Source: Exiguobacterium sp. BMC-KP
GTDB lineage: Bacteria; Bacillota; Bacilli; Exiguobacteriales; Exiguobacteriaceae
Assembly: GCF_001275385.1 (NCBI RefSeq)
Contig: NZ_LGIW01000015.1
Coordinates: forward strand, 1,612,001-1,676,000
Direction of reading: 5' to 3'
DNA: 64,000 nucleotides
Position 1 is the first letter of the stretch; each line of letters opens with the position of its first letter. A model generated the notes under the pieces. That model saw nothing but the letters and a program-made list of their open reading frames with translations. It was not told where the DNA came from and did not search any database. Below, in pieces: positions 45,925 to 55,719 of the stretch. The translations under genes were made by a program, and so were the position numbers.

Positions 45925-46500
45925 ATGCCACTTGCCCGTGTACTACCTTATACCAAACAATTGCTTGAGTCCGTCATCGAACCCGGAGACTGTGTCGTCG
46001 ACATGACTGCTGGAAATGGGCATGACACACAATTCTTAGCAGAATGCGTCGGTCCAGAAGGTCGAGTCCTTGCGTTCGATGTTCAAGCACAAGCCATCGA
46101 GGAATCGACACGTCGTCTCGACGAAGCTGGAATGTTAGAACGCGTCGATCTTTATCACGAGAGTCACATCCATGTCGGTGCCCGTTTATCAGACGAACAA
46201 CGTCCGGTTCGTGCTGGTGTCTTCAATCTCGGATATCTTCCCGGAAGCGATAAGTCGATCACGACGACAGGTGAAGAGACGCTTGAAGCGCTCGATGCTC
46301 TCCTCCCGGTCCTTGCTCCTGGTGGTCTTGTCGTCCTCGTCGTCTATCATGGTCACCTTGAAGGAAAACGAGAGCGCGACGCTGTGCTTGATTACGTGAC
46401 GGCTCTTGATCAGCAAGATTACGCTGTCCTTCAGTACCGCTTCTTGAATCAACAGAATCATCCACCGTTCATCATCGCGATTGAGAAAAAAATGCGCTGA
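45925..46500 (+). CDS. mnmM: tRNA wobble-uridine methyltransferase MnmM (YtqB)
   Basis: SAM-dependent methyltransferase, 191 residues. SAM site VVDMTAGNGHDTQFLA (about residues 24-39), then FDVQAQAIE (Asp ribose ligand) and FNLGYLPGSDKSITT (about 98-112), which is the hallmark of the YtqB family. The family methylates nm5s2U to mnm5s2U in tRNA of Gram-positive bacteria. GGAG before the ATG; terminator shared with the next gene. Confidence 0.92.
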   Translation: MPLARVLPYTKQLLESVIEPGDCVVDMTAGNGHDTQFLAECVGPEGRVLAFDVQAQAIEESTRRLDEAGMLERVDLYHESHIHVGARLSDEQRPVRAGVFNLGYLPGSDKSITTTGEETLEALDALLPVLAPGGLVVLVVYHGHLEGKRERDAVLDYVTALDQQDYAVLQYRFLNQQNHPPFIIAIEKKMR

Positions 46501-46510
46501 CAGTAGAAAT

Positions 46511-46552
46511 GAAAAAAGTGATGGCTTCCACTATGGAAACCATCACTTTTTT
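46511..46552. terminator. Bidirectional terminator after mnmM
   Basis: AAAAAAGTGATGGCTTCC/GGAAACCATCACTTTTTT stem. Confidence 0.88.
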
Positions 46553-47256
46553 CACTCTTCGACTAATTTAAAGAACAGCAACAATTTTTCTGCAAATCGT
46601 GTATTCAATCGTTCGAAGCTGAAATGCGGAAAACCATGTAGGCGCTGTAAGTAAATCTGATCGCCACCCATTTTCCGACATACTTCGAGCGTCAACTTGA
46701 CGTCTGCGAACTGATCGTCCGGTGCATAAAAACATGCTAAGTTGACACGAGGTAATTTTTTTCGCTCCTCATCATGTACGACGATTTCCTCTTCGATTTC
46801 TCGATATTGTGCATACGTCAACTCACCAATCCGAACGGTATCTTCCGTACTTTGACCAAACGGCAATGTACCGAGTGGCGCATCAGGACGGAAACGATCA
46901 AATGCACTCGCGAAAACTTGTTTGACACCCCCAAGTTGTTTTGATGGATGCCAATCAAACAACGGTGAAATGAATGCAAGGCTTGCGACCGGTAATTCAT
47001 ATTCTTGTAGAAGACGATTGACGACGAGTGCGCCCATGCTACAAGCAACGATATGAATCGGTAGCTTTCGTTTCCCGGCTTCGCGTAATGCTTCTTTCAA
47101 TAGTTGACCATGCTCTTCAAACGAGATGCGACGTGGTGCGTCGACGAGTAACACTTCATACTCTCGTTCGAGCACACGAATCAAGGCTTCACTCGGACGA
47201 GCACGTAATTGCAATGGATAGATTAATACGATGATTCCTGTTGGTTGTTCAACCAC
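46552..47256 (-). CDS. Alpha/beta hydrolase
   Basis: 234 residues. Nucleophile elbow ACSMGA (about residues 72-77), a Asp-containing YAPDDQFAD near 185 and a late His in HGFPHFSFE, i.e. a complete Ser-Asp-His triad is possible. Probably a small esterase or thioesterase; substrate unknown. GTG start after GAGGTGAG. Confidence 0.75.
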   Translation of the reverse strand: MVEQPTGIIVLIYPLQLRARPSEALIRVLEREYEVLLVDAPRRISFEEHGQLLKEALREAGKRKLPIHIVACSMGALVVNRLLQEYELPVASLAFISPLFDWHPSKQLGGVKQVFASAFDRFRPDAPLGTLPFGQSTEDTVRIGELTYAQYREIEEEIVVHDEERKKLPRVNLACFYAPDDQFADVKLTLEVCRKMGGDQIYLQRLHGFPHFSFERLNTRFAEKLLLFFKLVEE

Positions 47257-47334
47257 AAACTCACCTCTTCAATTCATACTTCCTTTTCACGATACCTTAT
47301 TTCAGACGCACACGAAACCGTCCCAAGACGGATT

Positions 47335-47823
47335 TCACGACGCAATATGGCGAAGTCGAATGACAGACTCTGCTTGACCAAACACTTCTTCTGTCATCTC
47401 GCTCAATTCCTCAAAACCGAATGAGGTCAAGAACTGACGTGCTTTATAATTACGTGCCTCCACGTAAACTTCGAGTGGGACAGCTCCTTGTCGTTCGAGT
47501 TCACGAATCAGACGTCTTCCGATCCCGTTTTGCTGATATTTTGGCAAAACGTATAGACGAATGATTTCCCATGTTCCCTCGACATCAACAGCATGAATGA
47601 ATCCGACGACTTCCTCATCGATGATTCCGACATAAAAATACTCTCCCCGTGCTTCTTCCGCCGTCCGGATCGCACGAACAACCTCCTCTTGCGGATACGC
47701 TTCCTGCACGAAATGAGCTTTCGAGCGTTCAGAATAGATTTCTTCATACGTATCCAACCAAGATGTGATGGCGATATCATGAATACGTCCTGCATCAGCT
47801 GGAATTGCTTCGCGTATTTCCAT
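47335..47823 (-). CDS. GNAT-family N-acetyltransferase
   Basis: 162 residues. Motif A YVLPKYQQNGIGRRLIRELE (acetyl-CoA loop QNGIGRR) and the C-terminal YVEARNYKARQFLTSFGF are typical of small GNATs. IREAIPADAGRIHDIA at the N-terminus is the usual first strand-helix. ATG 47823 after GGGGGG. Substrate unknown; not obviously linked to metK. Confidence 0.87.
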   Translation of the reverse strand: MEIREAIPADAGRIHDIAITSWLDTYEEIYSERSKAHFVQEAYPQEEVVRAIRTAEEARGEYFYVGIIDEEVVGFIHAVDVEGTWEIIRLYVLPKYQQNGIGRRLIRELERQGAVPLEVYVEARNYKARQFLTSFGFEELSEMTEEVFGQAESVIRLRHIAS

Positions 47824-47924
47824 AATCGGAACCCCCCTTTTTATTCGTACGGATTGACTCATGTACTTTTACCCTCTTCTAGAAAAAACATTCGTCTCCT
47901 GCAAAGTTCCGTGGAAACAAAAAA

Positions 47925-47953
47925 GTCCGGAAACCCTTTAAGGATTTCCGGAC
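47925..47953 (-). terminator. metK terminator
   Basis: GTCCGGAAATCC/GGGTTTCCGGAC stem followed by T6 on the minus strand. Confidence 0.87.
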
Positions 47954-47960
47954 GTATTGC

Positions 47961-49169
47961 TTATGCGAAGCGTTTTGCTTGTTCTTCAAGAACTGCCGCT
48001 TTATCTGTTTGCTCCCATGGAAGCTCAACATCTGTACGACCGAAGTGACCGTATGCAGCTGTTTGACGATAGATCGGACGACGGAGATCAAGCATGTTGA
48101 TGATTCCAGCCGGACGAAGATCGAAGTTTTCAGCAATCAATTCGACGAGTTGTGCTTCAGGAAGTTTTCCTGTGCCGAATGTATCAACCGCGATTGATAC
48201 TGGGTGTGCGACACCGATTGCGTATGCGAGTTGAACTTCTGCTTTGTCTGCAAGACCTGCAGCAACGAGGTTCTTCGCGACGTAACGTGCTGCGTATGCA
48301 GCTGAACGGTCGACTTTTGTTGGATCTTTACCAGAGAATGCTCCACCGCCGTGGCGTGCGTATCCACCATACGTATCAACGATGATCTTACGACCCGTTA
48401 ATCCAGCATCTCCTTGTGGTCCGCCGATGACGAAACGACCAGTTGGGTTGATGAAGAATTTCGTTGCTGCGTCGATGTATTCAGCCGGGATGACTGGTGT
48501 GATGACGTGTTCTTTCAAGTCAGCTTGGATTTGCTCAAGCGTGACTTCTTCCGCGTGTTGTGTCGAGATGACGATCGTATCGACACGAACCGGCTCGTTG
48601 TTCTCGTTGTATTCGACCGTGACTTGTGTTTTTCCGTCCGGACGAAGGTAGTCGAGTTGACCGTTTTTACGCACTTCTGCCAAACGGCGTGCGAGACGGT
48701 GCGAAAGTGAGATTGGAAGTGGCATGAGTTCGGGTGTTTCTTTCGTTGCATAACCGAACATGAGACCTTGGTCTCCTGCACCGATTGCATCGATTTCTGC
48801 ATCAGACATGCTACCTTCACGTGCTTCAAGCGCTTGGTCGACACCAAGAGCGATGTCTGCTGATTGCTCATCGATTGATGTCAATACAGCACACGTATCT
48901 GCGTCGAAACCATATTTCGCGCGTGTGTAGCCGATTTCACGAATCGTTTCACGAACGACTTTTGGAATGTCGACGTAAGTGGATGTCGTGATCTCACCTG
49001 CAACGAGAACGAGACCTGTTGTAACAGAAGTTTCTGCTGCAACACGTGCGTTTGGATCCGCTGCGAGGATTGCATCGAGAATTGAATCCGAAATTTGGTC
49101 ACAGATTTTATCTGGATGACCTTCAGTGACTGACTCCGACGTGAATAGTCGGCGATTAAGGTTTGTCAT
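47961..49169 (-). CDS. metK: S-adenosylmethionine synthetase
   Basis: Makes SAM from methionine and ATP. 402 residues. Signatures: [20 protein letters not shown] (shown from residue 9), [12 protein letters not shown] (methionine-binding) and [16 protein letters not shown] (P-loop-like). ATG 49169 follows GGGAGGGTC; longer reading upstream has no site. Controlled by a SAM-I riboswitch in the leader. Divergent from pckA, as in B. subtilis. Confidence 0.97.
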   Translation of the reverse strand: MTNLNRRLFTSESVTEGHPDKICDQISDSILDAILAADPNARVAAETSVTTGLVLVAGEITTSTYVDIPKVVRETIREIGYTRAKYGFDADTCAVLTSIDEQSADIALGVDQALEAREGSMSDAEIDAIGAGDQGLMFGYATKETPELMPLPISLSHRLARRLAEVRKNGQLDYLRPDGKTQVTVEYNENNEPVRVDTIVISTQHAEEVTLEQIQADLKEHVITPVIPAEYIDAATKFFINPTGRFVIGGPQGDAGLTGRKIIVDTYGGYARHGGGAFSGKDPTKVDRSAAYAARYVAKNLVAAGLADKAEVQLAYAIGVAHPVSIAVDTFGTGKLPEAQLVELIAENFDLRPAGIINMLDLRRPIYRQTAAYGHFGRTDVELPWEQTDKAAVLEEQAKRFA

Positions 49170-49237
49170 GTATGACCCTCCCAAAAAAGAATTTGACGGT
49201 GTACTCATTTCCCCTAGTTGAGTGGGACGGTAAAATG

Positions 49238-49427
49238 AAAAAAACCTTTCCAAGTCCAAAAAATGGTCAGGGAAAGGTTGTGCGTTCTTCCTTTACCCTC
49301 TTATCGTTCGAAGTGTTTACTTCGCTTCAGGAGAGCACCTTTTCCCTCATTAATATATGAATTAATGTAGGACGGTTGCCGGGTTTCTTCGGGCCTTGTT
49401 CCCTCCACCTGCTCAGAATAAGAGTAT
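49238..49427 (-). promoter_or_regulatory. SAM-I (S-box) riboswitch of metK
   Basis: Minus-strand hallmark sequence: CTTATTCTGAGCAGGTGGAG, then GGCCCGAAGAAACCCGGCAACC in parts, GGTGCT and GAGGG closing P1. Terminator stem AACCTTTCC (49243-49251)/GGAAAGGTT (49271-49279) with T-run. High SAM should terminate transcription of metK. Confidence 0.96.
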
Positions 49428-49526
49428 CCGTTACGAATTACATGATATAAAGTTGTACCTACTCTGTCAAGCAAGGTTTCAAATTCTAGTCGAAACTTTT
49501 TGTAAGAGATGTTAAACTGTTAATGC

Positions 49527-49540
49527 TGAAAGCGTTTCCA
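49527..49540. promoter_or_regulatory. cre-like site upstream of pckA
   Basis: TGAAAGCGTTTCCA matches 13 of 14 cre consensus positions (TGWAANCGNTNWCA). It lies about 30 bp upstream of the pckA -35 box. Confidence 0.55.
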
Positions 49541-49569
49541 GATAAATAGAAATCAGCATCAGAAAATGA

Positions 49570-49613
49570 TTGCTCTCTCTTTAGTATGTCATATATAATG
49601 AATGTGTCATACT
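49570..49613 (+). promoter_or_regulatory. pckA promoter with two CcpN-type boxes
   Basis: TTGCTC (49570-49575)-N18-TATAAT (49594-49599). TATGTCATATA (49585-49595) and TGTGTCATACT (49603-49613) both match the CcpN consensus TRTGHYATAYW fully, one overlapping the -10 box and one at the start point. In B. subtilis CcpN represses pckA and gapB on glycolytic sugars. Confidence 0.75.
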
Positions 49614-49658
49614 AAATGCAGTGAGCCAAAACCAACGTAGGGGAAAGGTGGGGTCAGG

Positions 49659-51227
49659 ATGCCGATGACGGTCCTGAATATCGAAGAACTACTCAAGAAA
49701 GAGCATGTGTTCAAACAACTATCTGTTGCTGAACTTGTCGAACATGCGATTCGAAACGAAGAAGGTGTCCTTGCTGAGAACGGCGCATTATCTGTAGAAA
49801 CGGGGAAATTTACAGGTCGTTCACCAAAAGATAAGTTCATCGTCCGTGATTCTTCCTGCGAGTCTCACATTGATTGGGGTCATGTTAACCAACCAATGGA
49901 TGGAGACAAATTTGAACAATTGTTACAAAAGGTTCTTCGTTACATGAACGAAGCCGATCAGCTCTACTACACAGAAGCTGCTGCTGGTGCAGATACGCAC
50001 TTCACCCTTCCGGTTCGTGTGCTCACACAATACGCTTGGCATAACCTCTTTGCCAAACAACTCTTTTTACGCGAATATCCTGAAGTGGCTGCCTTCGAAC
50101 CTTTTACGGTCGTCTACGCACCACATTTCAAGGCAGATCCTGCCGTTGATGGAACGAACTCTGAGACGTTCATCGCGATGTCGTTCGAACACCGGATCGT
50201 CTTGATCGGTGGAACGGAGTATGCCGGCGAAATCAAAAAATCAATCTTTTCCGTCATGAACTACCTCTTACCACAAGAGAACGTTCTTTCGATGCACTGT
50301 TCGGCAAACGTTGGACACGAAGGAGACGTCGCTTTGTTCTTCGGTCTATCCGGTACTGGTAAGACCACCCTTTCCGCTGATGATAGCCGCCAATTGATTG
50401 GTGACGATGAGCATGGTTGGTCACACGATGGCGTCTTCAACATCGAAGGTGGGTGTTATGCGAAGACGGTTAACCTGTCGCGTGAAAAAGAACCACAAAT
50501 CTTTGACGCGATCCGCTTCGGAACAGTCCTTGAAAACGTCGTGCTCGATGAAGCCCGTCATCCTGATTACGATGACACATCGTTGACGGAAAATACACGT
50601 GCCGCTTATCCGATCACGGCGATCGATAACATCGCTGTTCCATCACGCGCTGGTCATCCAAAGACAATCGTCTTCTTGACGGCTGATGCGTACGGTGTCT
50701 TGCCTCCGATCAGTAAATTGACGAAAGAACAAGCGATGTATCACTTCCTCTCAGGTTATACATCAAAACTCGCTGGGACAGAACGTGGTGTCACGGAGCC
50801 AGAAGCAACATTCTCGACGTGCTTCGGTTCACCGTTCCTTCCACTCATGCCTGAAAAATATGCAACGATGCTTGGGGAATTGATTGATCGTCACGGTGTT
50901 ACCGTCTATCTCGTCAACACTGGCTGGACAGGTGGTGCTTATGGAACAGGCAGTCGAATGAAACTATCGTATACACGCACGATGGTCAATGCTGCTGTCA
51001 ATGGCACGCTTGCAACGATTCCGACTGAAGAACACCCAATCTTCGGACTTCATATGCCTCTTGAAGTTCCAGGTGTTCCAAGTGAATTACTCAACCCTGT
51101 ACGCGTCTGGTCAAACTCCGACGAGTACAACACACAAGCACGTTCGCTTGCTGAAAAATTCCAACATAACTTCCTTCGTTTCGAAAGTGCGACGGATGCG
51201 ATTAAGTCAGCTGGTCCACGTCTATAA
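49659..51227 (+). CDS. pckA: Phosphoenolpyruvate carboxykinase (ATP)
   Basis: Gluconeogenic enzyme: oxaloacetate + ATP to PEP + CO2. 522 residues. [10 protein letters not shown] (substrate loop), [11 protein letters not shown] (P-loop, about 227-237), and [10 protein letters not shown] (metal site) are intact. AGGTGGGG lies before ATG 49659; a second ATG two codons on is possible. Its promoter carries two CcpN boxes and a cre-like site, so strong glucose repression is expected. Confidence 0.96.
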   Translation: MPMTVLNIEELLKKEHVFKQLSVAELVEHAIRNEEGVLAENGALSVETGKFTGRSPKDKFIVRDSSCESHIDWGHVNQPMDGDKFEQLLQKVLRYMNEADQLYYTEAAAGADTHFTLPVRVLTQYAWHNLFAKQLFLREYPEVAAFEPFTVVYAPHFKADPAVDGTNSETFIAMSFEHRIVLIGGTEYAGEIKKSIFSVMNYLLPQENVLSMHCSANVGHEGDVALFFGLSGTGKTTLSADDSRQLIGDDEHGWSHDGVFNIEGGCYAKTVNLSREKEPQIFDAIRFGTVLENVVLDEARHPDYDDTSLTENTRAAYPITAIDNIAVPSRAGHPKTIVFLTADAYGVLPPISKLTKEQAMYHFLSGYTSKLAGTERGVTEPEATFSTCFGSPFLPLMPEKYATMLGELIDRHGVTVYLVNTGWTGGAYGTGSRMKLSYTRTMVNAAVNGTLATIPTEEHPIFGLHMPLEVPGVPSELLNPVRVWSNSDEYNTQARSLAEKFQHNFLRFESATDAIKSAGPRL

Positions 51228-51281
51228 AATCGAGATTTCTGAGTTATACCAAAAAGTTAGATCCTGAATCATTTTGTTAGT

Positions 51282-51320
51282 AAATCTGAGTCCGAAAATA
51301 TCGGGCTCAGATTTTTTAGT
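51282..51320 (+). terminator. pckA terminator
   Basis: AAATCTGAGTCCGA/TCGGGCTCAGATTT stem with T-run. A second short hairpin with T-run (51428-51450) follows and also serves the convergent EAL-HDOD gene. Confidence 0.85.
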
Positions 51321-51452
51321 CATTTCTTGATCCTCAGAAATTCTTCCTATCAGACGCTACGAGACGAACAAAAACGTGTAATCCTACTCAATCAAGAGAA
51401 TGATCACACGTTGTATTATGTTTAGAAAAGAGCCTTCAGGTTCTTTTTTTAG

Positions 51453-52706
51453 TTATATGATTGAATCCGATTCTTCTTGAATATGTTTTTCTCTTTGCAT
51501 GAGCCACTCCTGACTTTCCGTCAATAGCGCATAGGCTCGTGGAAGCGATACATGTAAACGCTGACTAAGCAGTTCGAATTGATCAAAATCACCACGATCC
51601 GCACTAATCGCGAGCACTAAACAATCTCGAAATGGATGGTCTTTCCCTTGTAAAACGATTTTCAGAGAATCTTCAATTGGCAATTGATCGATGATGTCGT
51701 CGATATCAACAGACAATAACGCATCGATGTGTGACAACAAACCAATCATGTAAGCACTCTCTGGCTTTAGCGTTCGTGTTTCCCTTGCAAATAGTTCACA
51801 GAGCTTCGCACAGTGTAAAGAGGATCGTAATAACTCATTTGACCATTCATAGGGACTGGCAAGCTTCATCTCCCGTAAAACAATCAACGAAATCCAACTT
51901 TTGAGTTGCGAGAAGCCGAGTAGTGAGATAGCTTGACGAACGGAACTGACAGTATTACGTAAGCCCATTCCTGGAGAGTTAATTAGTTGAAGCACTTGAA
52001 TACTAATATATGGATTAGCTTCAATCTCATCAACAACCTCATCGTACTTTTCATCCGTATCAAGCCATTTCAACATTTTTAACAAAACCGGTAGTTGTGG
52101 TGGGACGGCTTTTCCCTTCATCAGCATCGGTTTCGCATAAAAATAGCCCTGAAACCAGTCATATCCCATGTCGAGGCAACGTGTATGATCTTCGTGTGTT
52201 TCGACACGCTCGGCAAGCATTCGGATGTGAGGATAATTACGGCGGACGATATGCAGAATAGCGCTTTGCTCGCGAGGGGAAATTGCCTCGATGTCGATTT
52301 TGATTAAATCGATCAACGCAAACAATTCCGCTCCATGTTGTCGAAGTAAATCCGTCACAAAATCATCGAGTGCTAACGTAAAGCCTGCTTCCTTCCAATC
52401 GTGGAGAACAGATAAAATTTCCGTATCGATCTCAACAGTTTCCAAAATTTCAATTACGAATCGTTCCGGATCTAGGTAATGAATCAAATCACTTTTCAAC
52501 AGGTCTGCCGTGAAATTGACAAATAGCTTCTTACCTTCTGCTACATGATCAACCCCCATATGAACGAGTGTATTCGTCAACACATCCATCGTCGCTAGAT
52601 CACCATCGAACACGCTTATTTGTTCAATCGATCGATATAATAGTTCAAATGCATCAATCGAACCTACTCGATTAACGATGGGTTGACGTGCTAATAAGAT
52701 ATCCAT
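51453..52706 (-). CDS. EAL-HDOD signalling protein (YuxH/CdgJ-like)
   Basis: 417 residues. N-terminal EAL-type domain (about 1-195): LLARQPIV, AFELLYR (ELL in place of EAL), FVNFTAD, VIEILE, ALDDFVTD, IKIDIEA, AERVET and WFQGYFYAKP. DDFG is changed to DDFV and the EGVE motif to ERVE, so c-di-GMP hydrolysis is doubtful. C-terminal HDOD domain (about 205-400, ISLLGFSQLKSWISL), usually a protein-interaction module. Probably a c-di-GMP or other signalling adaptor in the cytoplasm. Confidence 0.88.
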   Translation of the reverse strand: MDILLARQPIVNRVGSIDAFELLYRSIEQISVFDGDLATMDVLTNTLVHMGVDHVAEGKKLFVNFTADLLKSDLIHYLDPERFVIEILETVEIDTEILSVLHDWKEAGFTLALDDFVTDLLRQHGAELFALIDLIKIDIEAISPREQSAILHIVRRNYPHIRMLAERVETHEDHTRCLDMGYDWFQGYFYAKPMLMKGKAVPPQLPVLLKMLKWLDTDEKYDEVVDEIEANPYISIQVLQLINSPGMGLRNTVSSVRQAISLLGFSQLKSWISLIVLREMKLASPYEWSNELLRSSLHCAKLCELFARETRTLKPESAYMIGLLSHIDALLSVDIDDIIDQLPIEDSLKIVLQGKDHPFRDCLVLAISADRGDFDQFELLSQRLHVSLPRAYALLTESQEWLMQREKHIQEESDSII

Positions 52707-52840
52707 CGTTCTCCTGCCCCCTCTATTATTCTCAGATGGTATCTATTATATCAAAGTTTACTTTTTAGGAGATTATTGTTTTTTACAACATATCAATGTT
52801 CTTTTTTTAATTCCTTTCTATTTTCCGTAGTACAAAAAAA

Positions 52841-52867
52841 AACAGCACGACGTCCGTCGTACTGCTT
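52841..52867 (-). terminator. ytmA terminator
   Basis: AGCAGTACGACG/CGTCGTGCTGTT hairpin and T9 on the minus strand. Confidence 0.87.
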
Positions 52868-52873
52868 GAAATA

Positions 52874-53638
52874 TCAGCTTTTATTGGGATTCCATATACC
52901 ACTCTCAAACCACCTCAACACATTCTGCGTCACACGTAATTTTTCATGAATCGGGAATTGATGCGCATAAGCGTAGGTCTGAAGTGTTGTCTGCATGGGA
53001 TGACGCGCAGCATAAGCCGTTGCGTGTCGTAAACGAACGTTCTCGTCATATGCACCGTGAATCAACAGTACCTCACCTTGCGGAGGGACACGGAGCGGTG
53101 AACGCACCTCGTATGCCTCAGGAACGGTGTCTGGTGTACCTCCCGTATAGCGGCGCAACATCTTTTGCATCGTCTTCTGCTCTTCATAGGTCCATGTCAA
53201 CTCGGTTACTCCTGCCCACGATACCGTACGGGCAACCGGACGGTGATGCGCCAGTAGCAATGCCATCTGTCCACCACGAGAAAAACCGAATGCGTGCACA
53301 TGCGAGACACGTTGCTGCAACCAATCAAAGGCGCTACATGCGTCCTCAACATCATGGTATCCGAAGTCTTCTTTGCCCGTCCCTCCTAAGTTCCCTCGAT
53401 AGAAAGGTGCCATGACAAAAAAGCCGGCCTGTGCGAACGCGAGTAATCGTGTCGGTCGGACCATTCCGATCGAACGCGTGCCACCACGCAAGTAGAGAAT
53501 CCCCTGTCCGTTTGCGACTTGTGGAAGTACGATATAGGCACCGACTCGTTCCCCGTCTGCCGTCGTATAGAACATCCGAAACGTCCGAAACGGACCTTGA
53601 CGCGGAAGTTCAAACCAATCGGCGTTCGCTAAGTACAC
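52874..53638 (-). CDS. ytmA: Alpha/beta hydrolase, prolyl-oligopeptidase-like (YtmA)
   Basis: About 254 residues. ILYLRGGTRSIGMVRPTR, APFYRGNLGG and the nucleophile elbow GFSRGGQ (about residues 114-120), LLIHGAYDENV (Asp) and AHQFPIH (late His region) agree closely with B. subtilis YtmA as remembered. Substrate unknown; S9-type peptidase or esterase. GTG start at 53638, 7 bases after GGAG, overlapping the end of ytkD by 29 bp; a GTG at 53659 is an alternative. Confidence 0.87.
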   Translation of the reverse strand: MYLANADWFELPRQGPFRTFRMFYTTADGERVGAYIVLPQVANGQGILYLRGGTRSIGMVRPTRLLAFAQAGFFVMAPFYRGNLGGTGKEDFGYHDVEDACSAFDWLQQRVSHVHAFGFSRGGQMALLLAHHRPVARTVSWAGVTELTWTYEEQKTMQKMLRRYTGGTPDTVPEAYEVRSPLRVPPQGEVLLIHGAYDENVRLRHATAYAARHPMQTTLQTYAYAHQFPIHEKLRVTQNVLRWFESGIWNPNKS

Positions 53639-54083
53639 GGAGTGTCTCCGGAAGGACACGGTCCTTCATCATGAAGCTGTATTGTCGATTCGTATCGAGA
53701 CGGTCAGGGAGTTCCTCGAACAGAAAAGCACCATCGGTTTCATCCACGGCAAGATGAGACGAAAGCGATCCAATTTGCGCGAAATAAATGTTTTTGATGA
53801 TCGTATCGCCTTTTCCGGCAACACGATATTGTCCGACATATGATAGGGAATCAATTTTCCCACCGGTCTCTTCCATTACTTCACGACGTGCGGCTTCTTC
53901 CGCCGTCTCACCCGGTTCAACCTTCCCACCAGGAAATTCATAACCACGCTGCTTATGATGGGTCAGCAACCATTTTCCTTCGTACACGGCAATGACCCAT
54001 ACGTGCAAGGGACGATCCGAGAACGGATGGTCATCAAAACTTAACTCCACTTGATTTTGATAATAATCCAAGAATGTAATCAC
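53610..54083 (-). CDS. ytkD: Nudix hydrolase YtkD
   Basis: 157 residues with a perfect Nudix box GGKVEPGETAEEAARREVMEETGG (given as GGKVEPGET and REVMEETGG, about residues 52-75). B. subtilis YtkD (158 residues) is a MutT-like (d)NTP pyrophosphatase acting on 8-oxo-dGTP and also reported to attack RNA 5' ends. The GTG at 54083 aligns with the YtkD N-terminus (..FLDYYQN) and follows GAGGTG; longer upstream frames are unlikely. Coupled to ytmA downstream. Confidence 0.92.
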   Translation of the reverse strand: MITFLDYYQNQVELSFDDHPFSDRPLHVWVIAVYEGKWLLTHHKQRGYEFPGGKVEPGETAEEAARREVMEETGGKIDSLSYVGQYRVAGKGDTIIKNIYFAQIGSLSSHLAVDETDGAFLFEELPDRLDTNRQYSFMMKDRVLPETLRVLSERRLV

Positions 54084-54213
54084 GTACGTGCACCTCATTT
54101 CTTCTTCTAACTTCACTTTACCTGTTTCACGAGTATTCTAAAAGTGAAAACGCCAGGAAAGCCTGTAAATCTGGAAAATGATAGCCTACGATCATCAAAT
54201 GAACACAAAAAAA

Positions 54214-54254
54214 ACAGTCGATGTTCCACTAGGGAACGATCGACTGTCGTTTTG
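54214..54254 (-). terminator. pgi terminator
   Basis: ACAGTCGAT..GTTCC/GGAAC..ATCGACTGT stem with T8 on the minus strand. Confidence 0.87.
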
Positions 54255-54256
54255 TA

Positions 54257-55606
54257 TTACTTCAAACGTGCTTCGAGTTCTGCTTTTTCTGCTTCGAATC
54301 CTGGTTTCCCAAGAAGAGCGAACATGTTTTTCTTATACGCTTCGACGCCTGGCTGATCGAATGGGTTCACTCCGAGGAGGTAACCACTCATGGCACATGC
54401 TTTTTCGAAGAAGTAGAACAGGAATCCGAGATGATACGGTGTCATCTCTGGAAGTTCGACTGTCAAGTTCGGTACTTGTCCGTCCGTGTGTGCAAGCAAC
54501 GTACCTTCTGCTGCTTTATCGTTGACGAACTGAATCGACTTACCTGCAAGGAAGTTCAATCCATCGAGATCCTGAGCATCTTCTTCAACTGTCAATGCAT
54601 GACGCGCTTGACCGACTTTGATGACTGTCTCAAATAGGTCACGACGACCTTCTTGGACGTATTGTCCCATCGAGTGGAGGTCTGTCGAGAAGTCCACTGC
54701 TGCTGGGAAGATCCCTTTGAAGTCTTTTCCTTCTGACTCGCCGTACAATTGTTTCCACCACTCCGATACATAATGAAGTGCTGGTTCGTAGTTAACGAGA
54801 AGCTCGATTGTCTTGCCTTTCGCATAGAGCGCATTTCGGACGACTGCGTATTGATACGCTTCGTTGTCAGCTAGGTTTTCGCTCGCGTAGCGCTCTTGCG
54901 CGTCACGTGCACCTTGCATCAACTCTTCGATTGAAATACCAGCTGCTGCGATTGGTAAGAGACCAACCGGTGTCAAAACAGAGAAACGACCACCGACATC
55001 ATCCGGAATGACAAATGTTTCGTATCCTTCAGAGTCTGCGAGTGTTTTTAATGCACCACGTGCTTTGTCCGTAGTTGCATAAATCCGGTGTTTTGCTTCT
55101 GCTTTACCGTATTTTTCTTCCATGAACGATTTCAAGAGACGGAACGAAATTGCCGGTTCTGTCGTTGTACCCGATTTCGAGATGATGTTGACCGATACAT
55201 CTTTTCCTTCGAGGACTTCGAACAAATCGTGCAGATACGTCGATGAGATATTGTGACCTGCATAGATGATTTGTGGTGCTTTCCGATTTTCTTTTGATAA
55301 CAAGTTATGGAATGAGTGTCCGAGCATTTCGATTGCTGCACGCGCACCGAGATACGAACCGCCGATCCCGACGACTAACAACACATCAGAATCCGACTTG
55401 ATTTTTTCTGCAGACGCTTGGATGCGTGCAAATTCCGCTTGATCGTAATTCGTCGGAAGATCAACCCATCCTAAGAAATCACTTCCTGCGCCTGTTCCTG
55501 CATGAATCGCATGGTGAAGCGTCTTTACCGTCTCCGCCATATGATCTACTTCATGTTGACCTACGAATTGTAGGGCTTTCGAATAATCAAAACGTACTGT
55601 TGACAT
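54257..55606 (-). CDS. pgi: Glucose-6-phosphate isomerase
   Basis: Interconverts glucose-6-P and fructose-6-P. 449 residues (Gram-positive type, B. subtilis about 450). [16 protein letters not shown] (about 78-93), [10 protein letters not shown] (phosphate loop) and [14 protein letters not shown] identify it. ATG 55606 after AAGGAGG. Single gene with its own terminator. Confidence 0.96.
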   Translation of the reverse strand: MSTVRFDYSKALQFVGQHEVDHMAETVKTLHHAIHAGTGAGSDFLGWVDLPTNYDQAEFARIQASAEKIKSDSDVLLVVGIGGSYLGARAAIEMLGHSFHNLLSKENRKAPQIIYAGHNISSTYLHDLFEVLEGKDVSVNIISKSGTTTEPAISFRLLKSFMEEKYGKAEAKHRIYATTDKARGALKTLADSEGYETFVIPDDVGGRFSVLTPVGLLPIAAAGISIEELMQGARDAQERYASENLADNEAYQYAVVRNALYAKGKTIELLVNYEPALHYVSEWWKQLYGESEGKDFKGIFPAAVDFSTDLHSMGQYVQEGRRDLFETVIKVGQARHALTVEEDAQDLDGLNFLAGKSIQFVNDKAAEGTLLAHTDGQVPNLTVELPEMTPYHLGFLFYFFEKACAMSGYLLGVNPFDQPGVEAYKKNMFALLGKPGFEAEKAELEARLK

Positions 55607-55719
55607 GCCATCGTCCTCCTTATTCATTCGCAACGAAATGCGACCTTCCTTTTCATTAAAACGCAAGAAGGAAGGTCGTTCAAGTCTTTTGTGAAATGAT
55701 TAGCAAATGTTACAGATTG

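Noticed and set aside
49170-49259. N-terminal extension of metK by 30 codons
   Set aside because: It would run into the SAM riboswitch terminator; the MetK N-terminus starts correctly at 49169 with a GGGAGG site.
51315-51452. Second hairpin and an ACGTGT/ACACGT pair after pckA as a possible small RNA
   Set aside because: It lies between convergent terminators, has no promoter-like sequence and is better explained as the shared 3' ends of pckA and the EAL-HDOD gene.
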